Part shown: positions 11,006 to 22,092 of the stretch, piece after piece
How the letters are laid out: each line of letters begins with the position of its first letter
Position numbering within the stretch: the first letter of the stretch is position 1
DNA from: Tuctoria greenei
Taxonomy: Eukaryota; Streptophyta; Magnoliopsida; Poales; Poaceae
Direction of reading: 5' to 3'
Assembly (NCBI GenBank): GCA_036927565.1
Contig: JAYESD010000009.1
Location: 163,888,929 to 163,952,928, forward strand
Length of the DNA stretch: 64,000 bases
Notes under the pieces: generated by a model
What the model saw: only the letters and a program-made list of their open reading frames with translations
Told to the model about the DNA's origin: nothing
Database searches by the model: none
Made by a program: the position numbers and the translations under genes

Positions 11006-11018
11006 CTACAAAAAAGAG

Positions 11019-13284
11019 TTATGCCTTTCCTTTAGGTACCCAAACGGAGTTGGGTCCTTTGATGTTAGTCACAAGACATTTGGGCACCCACACGCAAGGC
11101 TTTGGGCTCTTGCGGAGTGGCCCAACATATCTAGCATAAGTCTTGCCAAATTTGTTCCTCAATAAAACGTAAGAAGCATCAAAGTCATGGAACAAAGGAT
11201 GAGGTTCATTTTTAGGCATATAAGATGTTTAGACAATGTTCTTTCCTTTATCTTGGGTGGATGAACCTTCCTTGACAAAAACAATCAAGTCTTTGTTATT
11301 CTTGGGGGCTTTGGCATTTTGCCTCCGCTCCCGAGAATAACCAAGACCATCCTTGACATGGGGAGGTCTCACATTGGTGTATGCACTACGTGCATAGGCC
11401 ACCTTCTCCTTGTCAAAGATGCCACCTTTTGGTGCTTGTTTGTTTTGTGCCAAGTTAAGTTCATCCTTAAGTTTTAGGATCAAGCTTGAGCACATGCAAG
11501 TGTGAACTTCCTCGGATGAAATCTTTTGAGAATATGAGCTCTTTGAGGAAGAAGGTGCATTGATCTTAAGTGACTCAACCTTTGTCTCTAGAATCTTGTT
11601 AACCTTTGTCAAGTTAACAAGTTCATCCTTGAGCTCAACGGTCTTGTCCTTAAGATTTGAGCATGCTTCCTTGCTCATGGCAAGGTCATGCTCCAATGAA
11701 TTGCTTCTTTCTCTCTCGCGCTCGAGGAGTTCCTCAAGCTCTTGACATCTCTCCAATTTTTGGATGAGCATGTCCTCTTGACGCTCAAGGAGATCCTCCT
11801 ACTCGGAGATTTCATCCATAAGAAAGTTCATCTTTCTCATGGCACTCTTACTTAAGCCTTTAAGCATGGATTCAAGTTCACTACCACTATCAAATTCATC
11901 ATAAGAAGTTATAGAGGGAGTGGGTTTAGATTTGACCTTTCTCCTTCCCTCCTTTGCCATGAAACATGTGGACTTGAAATCATCAAGGTTGGGGAAAAGC
12001 TTGCTTGCACTTGAGCTCTTTCCGATGGCAATGGTTGCCACCTTCTCTTCATCGTCGGAAGATGAGTCTTCATTTGAGTCCCATTCTCTTCCAAGGTGGG
12101 CATGTCCCGATGGCTTCTTCTTCTCGAAGAGCTTCTTATCTTGGGTCTTGCCCTCCTTCTTCTTGCTTTCATTGTATGGGCAATCAGCAATGAAGTGCCC
12201 ATGTTCACCACACTTGTAGCAAGTCTTCTTCTTTAGCTTCTCCTTGCTCTTGCCTTCTTGGTGATGGCCTCCCTTCTTCCTTCTCATCATCCTTCTAAAC
12301 TTGTTGATGAAGAAATCTTCTTCCTCATCGGAGTCCATGCTCTCATCATCACTTGCATCTTCATTGTAGGATGTGGAAGTTGCTTTGAGAGCTATGTCTT
12401 TCTTCTTTGATGAGGCAAGCTTTTGGAGTTCGTTGTAGAACATAGCTTCCTTCTCCATCATCTCATTGTTGATTATCCTCCCAAGGACTTCTTCCAGAGT
12501 CATCTTGGTGTAGTCGGGGCTTTCACGGATCAAGGAGCAAAGAGCGATGTTTCGAGGCATGAATGCCCGAAGCATCCTCTTCACCACTTCATGGTCCGTC
12601 CATCGAGTGCTTCCATAGGCACGAATCTTGTTCACGAGCACCTTGAGGCGGTTGTACTTGTCTTGGGGCGACTCACCATCCATGATGGTAAATCTCCCAA
12701 GCTCTCCTTCGATCATCTCAATCTTCGCCTCCCGGATGACTCGGTTGCCCTCGTGCGCCGTCTTGAGTGTATCCCAAATATCTTTGGCCACTTCCAAACC
12801 TTCGACTCGGTTGAATTCATCCCGAGTCAAAGATGAGGTTATGACTCCCACGGCTTGAGCATTGCGATGAAGTAGGATAGCTTGTTGTGGAGTGACGTCT
12901 TCCTCATTCCTTAGCATATGAACTCCGGTTTGCACAATCTGCCACACTAGGATTCAAAGAGATTAAATGCATCTTCATATTGTGTTTCCACATTGAATAG
13001 TCATTTCCATTGAATTGAGGAGGTTTGCCAAGTGGAATAGACAAATAGTGATTGTTAGCATGAAGACGATCATAATCAAAGTGAGTTTGAGTATAGTCAT
13101 CGTTACTCTTCTCCTTCTCTTTGTTGATCTTGGGTTGTTTCCCTAGCTTCTCCCGAAGCTTCGCCTTGAGTTTGCGAGTCTCTTCATCGTCCTTCGGATC
13201 ATCAAGAAGAACGTCGTAGTTCTTGTCATTTGAGCCTTCACCCTCGACATATGAGGTATCATTCTTGTTCCTTTCTTCCGCCAT
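11019..13284 (-). pseudogene. gag: Element A gag, broken
   Basis: The start ATG at 13282-13284 gives MAEERNKNDTSYVEGEG, matching element C. The nucleocapsid zinc knuckle CYKCGEHGHFIADC is at about 12175-12215, followed by a long Glu/Lys/Leu-rich coiled-coil region and a conserved tail ending VWVPKGKA and TAA (11019-11021). The long gag with extended C-terminal part is SIRE-like. Breaks relative to C are a 2-bp deletion near 12947 (GCCACACTAGG for GCCACAACCTAGG), a Lys-to-stop change at 11799-11801 and a Ser-to-stop change at 11229-11231. No full-length Gag can be made. Confidence 0.9.
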
Positions 13285-13321
13285 CGATTCTCCGAGATGT
13301 TAGTCTCTTCCGGAGAAACCT

Positions 13322-13333
13322 GCTCTGATACGA
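13322..13333 (-). other. Element A primer-binding site
   Basis: The reverse complement reads TCGTATCAGAGC, one base off TGGTATCAGAGC, the complement of the 3' end of initiator tRNA-Met. It lies two bases inside the 5' LTR boundary at 13336, as expected for minus-strand priming. Confidence 0.85.
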
Positions 13334-13335
13334 AT

Positions 13336-13671
13336 TGAAAGCGGCCTAGAGGGGGGTGAATAGGCGATAATCGATAATTTCAACTTAATTCAGAGTTATG
13401 AAAACAGAGAAGTCGGACTTGTCTGACTTCTAGTCGGACTTGGCTGACCTAAGTCGGACAAGTCTGACCTGGGTCGGATAAGTCCGAGATTACCTACACG
13501 ATCAGACCAAAAATCCAATTTTTAAGCGATCTAGTGAGAGATATCGATCCCTAGCAGTCCTACACGAAGTATGGAGTAGGAAGAAAGCTGAGGGAGAGAT
13601 AGCACACGGAAAACACTAGAATCAAAACTCGCGGGAAAGGAAGAACAACGAGAGACAAACGATTTTATCCC
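13336..13671 (-). repeat. Element A 5' LTR, inner part (U5 side)
   Basis: Begins TGAAAGCGGCC and matches 3480-3820. It stops abruptly at TTTTATCCC where element B is inserted; the LTR continues at 23968. Confidence 0.92.
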
Positions 13672-15552
13672 TGTAGGATCGAAGAGCATGTGAAAAGCTA
13701 CCAGAGGGGGGTGAATGGTAGATTTAAAAATCTTACGCAGCGGAAACAATTAAACCCGAACCCCTTTGGCAGAAAAACGATCTCTTAAAGAAATCGTGTG
13801 TGAGACTAATATAAATGTGTTTCACCTTGAGAATAGTGATGGATATCAGAGAGAATCAAGTCACGAAGACAACACAAAAGGAATCACTCAAATCCGTCGA
13901 GAAAAACTCAAGTTATGATCGAAAGATCAAACAATGGTCAATCTGTCCTACCCGAGAAAAAAAACAGTTCTGGAACGCTGCAAAGAAACTCGTGTAGATC
14001 AGAAACCACAAATCCAATGACCGTGAAATTTTGACATATGATAGATAATCAACTTTTGAAGACAACCGAAAAACAATCACGTCAATTGGATCTTTAAAAC
14101 TCGAGTTATGATAAAACCACCGACGAAAGGTAGTGCTGTCCAGAAACTCGATGAGTAAAACTTGTCTGGAACAAGTCGGACGAACAAGGCACAAAAGTTC
14201 CTTCAAACTATGAATTTTATTCAATATAAAACAAGAGGAACAGCCCCAAAGTCGTCCACACGAGCTCTGGGCTCCCTTGCTTATATAACCAGCCCTTAGG
14301 CCAACCCAATATCAACTAGGACTCCAATCCTACTCAGATCACGAATCGTAACTTTCCATAACTGCTCAAGATTCTTCTATACGCAGATAGAAGCAATCTT
14401 AAGACTTCCAAACACCTTAGGAACGTATCCCACATTCCTAAACAACTCAAATTCGTGACCCACACTAAATCCTATCATAACCAACTCAAATCTTTCCATA
14501 TTTGAGTCAAACCCGACTCAGTCGCAGCCTGAGTCCATAACCTAGTCGGTTGGACCTTTCCGACCAATTCTTTACGTCCACATCTCTTCATCACGTCTCG
14601 GAACCATGTAGCCACGTCCATGCACTCCTTTCACACGTGCAAACATCTTCCAACGACGTCCAGTAACCTTCATATGCATCGCCCTTGATTCAATCATCCT
14701 GCACGACCTCCTGATCAGCTCAACCACAGTTCCTTCCGAACTTGGTTGTTGGAACCTCATCTCCTCCCTGAGACTAGTCCAATGGATCCAGTCACCAGCC
14801 ATGTCTTGAACTCAAGCAACACCTGCACATGAATAAACAACCAATCCATACGAGCCCAAGTCCTTGACTTGACTCAAGTTAGTTCCGAACACAACACATT
14901 TCGGGAGAACCTCACATAAGCATGTTGCAAAACCACAACAACATGATATCATCCATATCAACCAAAACGCACCAAAAACTTAGCAAATGAATACTAAGCA
15001 ATCTTTCCAATTATGTAAAGCAAGTACGAAACATTGCAAATGAAAAGCAGAAGCACTATTGTCAAGTTCCGGACCTTGTTAGAGCAACTCGTACCTTGAG
15101 CCGGAGCTAACAAAAACTAGTAGAACCTAGCGCCGGAGCTTTCCAAAACTAGTACAATGAAGCACCTGCCGGAGCTTACCAAAACTAGTAGATCCTAGCA
15201 CCGGAGCTTACCAAAAACTAGTCAAAACTAGTCAACCCAAAACCGGAGCTAGACAAAGTACGTCGGAGCTTAGCAAAAGCATTCCGGAGCTATCAAATAT
15301 ATGCCGGAGCTATCAAAGACATGCCAGAGCTAAAGTTAAAGCTCACCGGAGCTGACCAAAGCTAGTCGGACCTAGCATCGAACGTAACCGGAGCTACCCA
15401 AACCAAGCCGGACCTACCGTCGGACCTTACTGTAGCTAAGAGCTAGAGTCGGACCTTGATAAAAAGGTGTTTTGGTGATATTCAAAACTTTTATCATCAA
15501 AGCCAAGTGTATTCACTACAAGCCAATGTATTCAGCTCATATAGGTCTTACA
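13672..15552 (-). repeat. Element B 3' LTR (left)
   Basis: 1,881 bp, TG...CA. Its distal part (about 15085-15470) is an array of CCGGAGCT units spaced by AAAACTAG-like linkers. A minus-strand TATATAA-type box lies near 14280. The small frame at 14572-14802 occurs in both LTRs and is not supported as a gene. Confidence 0.93.
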
Positions 15553-16559
15553 ATCTCCCCCTTGATGAATGCATTGGCAACACCATTTAAAATCCGAACA
15601 TTGGCTTATTCTCATTAAAAGTTTTGAAGAAAATTTCTCCCCCTTTGTAAATCAAAAGTAAAATGAGAAGAAAAAAATTATCCCATATTATCTCATATTA
15701 TCTCTCCCCCTTTATTATCTCTCCTTATGCACATATTCTCTTTCTCTTCATGCTTATCTCTCCCCCTTTGACAATGTATTCAGCAAGTCATGAGCATGTA
15801 AACAAATTATCTCTCCCTCTTTAGTTGTTATGAGCATATTATAACATATTCATATAAACAAAGCTCATCCAAGTCATACTATCAAGTACTTTACATTATC
15901 ACATCAATGAAATACATAAAGTAGTGTAAGCCATGCTAGAGATCATATGTAATTTTCAATCTAAGCAAGCCATGATCTCACAAACTTAACTATTTTAATA
16001 CCTGAAAGCATGACACTTGTTGCTGCATTTTATTATTTTTCAAAGCATAAATTTAGATCATATGATATTTGCAAGAGATTATATGCGCATTTGCCTTATT
16101 CTAACAAACCAAGCCAAGCCTATGTCATTTGACAATCAGAAGCTTAAGGACATGGTTTTAGTCATACACAACTTCTTCCAAGTTCATATCTAAGTGCAAT
16201 GACAAGCCATCTCAAAAGAAGAAGTGCGATGCATGCATATTCTCTTGATCTTTTCTCAACATATATTTGTTCATAAAAACTCAACATGTGAGTTGATTAC
16301 TTGATTAATTTTTTATGATTAAAAGCATTTGTGAGCATGCAACAAGTTCAAAACAACAAGAAAGTTCGACCATGACCAGATTTAGTGTAAGTAATTATTC
16401 CAATTACTAGACATGGCAAAAACTACAAAATGTATAACACGAGTAATGTAGTAAGAACATGTAAAAGGAATCACAAAGTCATATATGTATGAAATACTAT
16501 GCTCATATTATTTTAATTCCAGATTCACACATAGACTTCCCAAGTTTCAAAACTCCCCC
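15553..16559 (-). other. Element B 3' untranslated region with multiple polypurine tracts
   Basis: Complements of polypurine tracts (TCTCCCCCTT or close variants) occur next to the LTR (15553) and again near 15636, 15707, 15761 and 15810, with one more beside the pol stop (~16552). Repeated polypurine tracts near the 3' LTR are a described Sirevirus feature. The rest is AT-rich with no gene. Confidence 0.75.
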
Positions 16560-19500
16560 TCAATTTAAGCCATGAGGATGCATAACCCCTATTTCACTAC
16601 GAATGTAACAAAAACGAGTGAAATCCAAAGGTTTTGTAAAAATGTCAGCCAATTGTTGTTCGGTATCGACATGGTGAAGCACAATGTTTTCTTTTTCAAC
16701 ATTATCTCGGACAAAGTGATACCTAATGTCAATGTGCTTAGTTCTAGAATGTTGCACAGGGTTTTTAGCAATGCAAATGGCACTAGTGTTATCACAAAAC
16801 AGTGGAACACTATCTAGATCAACCCCATAGTCCTTAAGTGTTTGAACAATCCAAAGAATTTGTGAGCAAGCACTAGCAGCAGCTACATATTCAGATTCGG
16901 CTGTGGATTGTGCAACTGAATTTTGTTTTCTAAAGGACCAAGCAACAAGAGAATTACCAAGAAAATGACAAGCACCAGAAGTACTTTTCCTATCAATCCT
17001 ACAACCCCCAAAATCAGAATCCAAAAAAGCTTTCAAAGTAACGGTTGAGGAAGAAGGAAGAAAAATGCCAAATTCTTGAGTTCCATGTAAGTACCTGAGA
17101 ATCCTTTTGACGGCTTGACGATGTGAAACACGTGGGGAAGCTTGAAACCGTGCACAAAGACATACGCTGAATTGTATGTCCGGTCTTGATGCCGTGAGGT
17201 ACAAAAGTGATCCGATCATGCTTCTATATTCTTTTTGATCCACAGATTCACCATCTTCATCAAGTTCAAGTGTTGTTGCTGTTCCCATTGGTGTCCGAAG
17301 AGGCTTGCTTTTGTCCATGTTGAAGTGCCTTAGGAGGTCTTTGGTATACTTCGTTTGATGCACAAAAGTACCCTCCTTGGTTTGCTTGATTTGCAGCCCC
17401 AAAAAGTAAGTGAGTTCACCCATCATACTCATTTTAAATTTGGAACTCATCATTGCTGAAAACTTGGACCCAAGATCATGAGAAGCACAACCAAAGATAA
17501 TATCATCCACATACACTTGAACGAATAATGAGTCATTGCCATGCTTAAGCACAAAAAGAGTTTTATCAACCTTGCCCATGGTAAACCCCTTTTCAAGTAA
17601 GAATGTTTTTAACCTATCATACCATGCTCTAGGGGCTTGTTTGAGACCGTATAAAGCTTTGGACAGTTTGTAAACATGATTAGGAAAATCTGGATTTTCA
17701 AAACCCGGTGGTTGTTTGACATAAACCTCCTCATCTATGTAGCCATTAAGAAAAGCACTTTTAACATCCATTTGATATAGCTTAAAACCTTTAGATGCTG
17801 CAAAAGCTAACAAAATTCTTATGGCTTCTAATCTAGCGATAGGATCAAAAGTTTCATCAAAATCTAGACCTTCAACTTGAGTGAAACCTTGAGCAACCAA
17901 CCTAGCCTTATTCCTAACCACAACCCCATCCTCACTTTGTTTATTTTTAAATACCCATTTAGTTCCAATTAAAGTGTGACCTTGAGGTGGAGGTATAAGT
18001 TTCCAAACATTATTTCTTTCAAAATTTTCTAACTCTTCTTGCATGGCAATAATCCAATATTCATTAGTGAGTGCGTGTGATATATCTTTGGGTTCAAAAG
18101 AAGCAACAAAAGCAGAATGAGCATGAGAGTTTGGATCGCAAAACCTGGACCGTGTGACTCGTTCGTGCAAGCTTCCAATCATCTGTTGTGAAGGATGATC
18201 TTTGTAAAAACGTAGGGAAACATATGTCTCACAAGCTTCTTCTTCATTAGGTTCATCGTAGATTGATGAGCTTGTGACTTGTGGACAATCAGAACCAGCA
18301 TAAGTGATAGCCGGAGCTTGTTCAATGTCCGGAGCTGGACACGTGTCAACTTCGGAACTGCCAGACAGTATCATCGGCTCTTCTTCATCTTCGAAAATAC
18401 CCTCCCCCTGAGGATACGGATCTGGTCCTGCAACACCGGAGCTAGTACCTGGGCTAGCTTCATCAAAAGACACTTCACAAGTCTCCACAATTTTGTTAGT
18501 GTCAAGTGAAAGCACACGATAGCCTCTAGTATGAGATGGATAACCAAGAAACATGCCATCAATGGATCTAGGTTCAAATTTATCAAGATTACCATGTTTC
18601 TTAACAAAGCATTTGCATCCAAAGACCCGAAAGTGTGTAACACTAGGCCTATGTCCAAACCGGAGCTCATATGGTGTTTTACCTAGCTTAGCATGCAAGA
18701 AAACACGATTTGAGACATAACAAGCGGTTGCTAACGCATCAACCCAAAATTTCCTAGGAGTTTGATATTCATCAAGCATAGTCCTAGCCATCTCAACTAA
18801 GGTTCTATTCTTTCTTTCTACAACACCGTTTTGTTGAGGTACATATGGTGAAGAGAATTTATGATCTATTATATTTTCAGCACAAAAGTGATCAAAAGAT
18901 TGATTTTTAAATTCAGTTCCATTATCACTTCTAATTGCTTTTAATGATCCTGGGTGATCAATTGATAATCTAAGAAATAAAGTCCTAAAGTGACTAAAAA
19001 CTTCATTCTTAGATGCCATAAAGTAAACCCAAGAGTATCTAGAATAATCATCAACAATAACAAGAACATACCATTTACCTCCGAAGGATTGGACACGTGA
19101 AGGTCCTACGGTGTCAAGATGCAAAAGTTGACATGGTTCAGTTGTCATGATCATTGTGAGAGGAGTATGTGAACCTGCAACTATCTTAGCATGTCTACAA
19201 GAAGAGCACACAATTTCTTTGTCCCCCTTTAAGCTTAGGCAGCCCACGTCTGCGATCAAGAGCACTAACTCGCGTTAGGTGATCAAAGCCTACGTGACCA
19301 AGTCTACGATGCCAAAAATATAAGTCCTTTGAATCATTAGCAACTAGAAACCTATGCTTAGAGGAAGACATATCAAAATCAGCTTTAAAAACTCTTCCAA
19401 ACCGAGACATGTTAAAAATAAGCTCACTATTTGAACCTACAACTTTGCAGCAGTTTTTATTGAAAATAATTTCTAGATTTTCATCTAGCAATTGTGCAAC

Positions 19501-19734
19501 AGAAAACAAGTTGTATTTCAAATTTTTGACAAGTGCCACATCCTTCAAAGTGTAGTGATCATTTACCTTAACCGAACCCTTAGCAATTATAGGAGTTGAA
19601 GAATTATCGGCAAAAGTAACATTTTCTACACGTGACACAAAAGAGAGGGAGGAGAACCAATCTTTGTTACCGGTCATGTGGCGTGAGCAACCTGAATCCA
19701 CAATCCAAATGTTCTCCTTCCTCAAACGTGTAAC
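16560..19734 (-). pseudogene. pol: Element B pol, one frameshift
   Basis: The frame opens after the gag TAG (19735-19737) in the same frame. The protease motif VDSGCSRHMTG is at about 19700; the integrase zinc region starts FWHRRLGHVG; a run of five C at 19223-19227 (one base too many) breaks the frame in the integrase N-terminus. The downstream 900-codon frame then carries the HHCC cysteines (CSSC), integrase core (HLDTVG, DNGTEF, ERKNRTL), RT (AFLNG, YVDDIIFG) and RNase H (DSDFGG, STAESEYVA, TKHIDI), ending TGA at 16560. Apart from the extra base it looks complete and retains LKQAPRAW and WHRRL, both altered in element A. Confidence 0.92.
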
Positions 19735-22030
19735 CTACATGGAAGCACAATACGTCGATGACTCAATACTGGGGTTATTCAAAAGGCATTTAGGAATCAA
19801 GTACTGAGTCACGCGACGTGCAGCAGGAAAAACACGCGAAAGCTGAGACAAAACAGCAGATTTATGAGTCAAAGTTTGAGATTTTTTATTCTTAACTACT
19901 GACCTATAAGGTGTTACTTGTGTATCACAAAAATCAGTAGCTCCGGAGGCAAAAACAGAAGGTCCGGAGGTAAAGTTTGAATGTTTTTGACTCAAAACAG
20001 CAGGTTGTACACTCGGTTTAATTTGTGCAGCAAATTTTGCATGAAAGTTATGAGATCTAGCAACCATTCTTTCCCTTTTCTGTTGTTTAGCTAGTCTATA
20101 ACAAAAATCTATGGCATGACCATCTCTACCACAGAAGGTACAATGAAATTTAACTTTGTGTTCATGTCTAGATAAGCAAGCAATATTTTTATTTGAAACC
20201 GAATGTGACAACACTCCTGCAGATTTGAAAACCACTCCTTTTTGTTTAGAAACTGTTTGAATCAAACCACTTCCTAATGACTTTACAATTTTAGGTGGAT
20301 GTGCCTTAGCATGAGCATGAGAATCAAAACCTAAACCAGTTTTATCATTGCAAGACTTGGAAGAATTCAGCAGTAAGTTTAGGTTCTTATTCCCATTACA
20401 AAGCCGATCTAATGTCCTATGCATGTCATCAAGTTTATTGGACAGATCAAGGCAATTGTCACATGAAGTTTTTCCTTTTAGTTTGCAATTGGAACAAAAT
20501 TTAACTTCATGAGAACGTAAAGCATTGTTCAATATAGAAATTTCATTCATAGCATCCTGTAGTTTCTTATCAAGATCATCACAAGTAGAACAATGCAAAT
20601 CAATTGTAGAACAGCTAGCATCTTTCAAGTTTTTATCATTAAGTGCAGCAAGCTCTTTGTTCCTTTCAATTTCTAACTCAAGTTTATAAAGTGTGGAGGT
20701 GTGCGCACTTCTTAATGAGGAAAATTGTTCATATATTAAATCACATGAGGAACATGCATCATCACTTGGAATCAAAGTTTTTAAATGGTTGATTTCAGAT
20801 TCTAGTGATTCAATTTTAGCAGCACTATCCCTAAGCTTTTTTGTCCTTTTTCTTAACAATAACAGTGGCACGAGAAATAGCATCACACATTTCTTCGCAG
20901 GTAGGACATACCTCTTCATTGTCGCTGTTGTGTTCTGCCTCCTCCATACTTGATCTTGACTTGCCCGCCATGAAGCACAAGTTTGCCAAATTATCTTCAT
21001 CTTCATCACTTCCAATGTCCACGTCGCTTGAACTGAACTCTTGAAGCGCGGTGATGAAACTATTGATCATCTTGCGTCCTATGGTGCCTTTCTTCTTCTT
21101 GTTGGAATTTCCAGAGGAGATCCGAACCTTGTTTTGTTTTTCTTCCCGGGTGGTCGGACCTGACAGGTTAGGGCATTCTGTACGAAAGTGTCCTGTTTTA
21201 CCACATTCAAAACAGCGTTGAGGTCCGGAGCTTCCTCTCCTTCTAGTTCTCACATTTTGCAATGCTTTTGAGAATCTAGTAGAGATGAGTGCCAACTCCT
21301 CTTCTGGAAATTCTTCAATCTGCTCCAGTGTTAGTGAGGATAACAAAGCAAGAGTATTGCAAGATGATGATTGGCCGGAGCTAGACATATCACGTTGTGA
21401 AACAAATGCAATAGACTTATTGGGATTCTTACGTGAGATTATGTCAATTTCATGAGTTTTTAACTTGGAATATAGCACATCTAAAGTAAGTGAACTCATG
21501 ACAGTAGATTCACGAATAGATGCGACTTTCATCTCCCAAATTGACATATCTAATGCACTAAGAAGTTGCCTAGCATTCTCAGCATCAGAAAAATTAACAT
21601 TGACACTACGCAAGTTGCTGAGAATCTTATTAAAGCGAGCAAAAAGGTCATCAATAGACTCACCTGGTTGCATCTCAACACGCATATATTCCTTTTTGAA
21701 CATATCTTGTTTTACCTCCTTGATTGTGTTGGAGCCTTCATGATAATCACAGAGAGCTCTCCAAACATCGTATGCTGATCGGAGGTGCGCGACACGATCA
21801 AAGTCGCTTTGAGTGAGTCCTTGGATGATCAAGTTTCAGGCTTTGTTGTTGTTGTTGATGTCCCGTAGGTTTGTGGCCGTGACTTGATCATTAGGTGGCA
21901 CTTCATAAGGCTTATACACCTTCTTCCATATTGCAAAGCCTTGTGCCTGAATAAAAGCCTCCATGCGTGCCTTCCAAACCTGAAAATCAATACCAGCAAA
22001 CACACAAGGTTTGGCGAGGTACTTTTCCAT
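19735..22030 (-). pseudogene. gag: Element B gag, nonsense plus frameshift
   Basis: The start ATG near 22030 gives MEKYLAKPCVFAGIDFQVWK, typical of plant Copia Gag. A TGA at 21836-21838, probably from CGA (Arg) by C-to-T change, stops it after 64 codons. The following frame has the zinc knuckle CFECGKTGHFRTEC (~21180). A run of six T at about 20837-20842 (one extra base) shifts the frame; the third part has a second knuckle-like motif (CTFCGRDGHAIDFC, ~20130) and many Cys/Leu-rich heptad-like segments. It ends in TAG directly before pol. Confidence 0.88.
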
Positions 22031-22078
22031 GATGATTAGTCAAAAACACGTGCAAATCACAAACATTAGAGCACCGTG

Positions 22079-22090
22079 GCTCTGATACCA
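22079..22090 (-). other. Element B primer-binding site
   Basis: The reverse complement is TGGTATCAGAGC, a perfect complement to the initiator tRNA-Met 3' end, two bases inside the 5' LTR. Confidence 0.93.
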
Positions 22091-22092
22091 AT

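Noticed and set aside
14572..14802. 76-codon minus-strand frame (and its twin at 22992-23222)
   Set aside because: It lies wholly in the LTRs of element B; presence twice is due to LTR duplication, with no domain.
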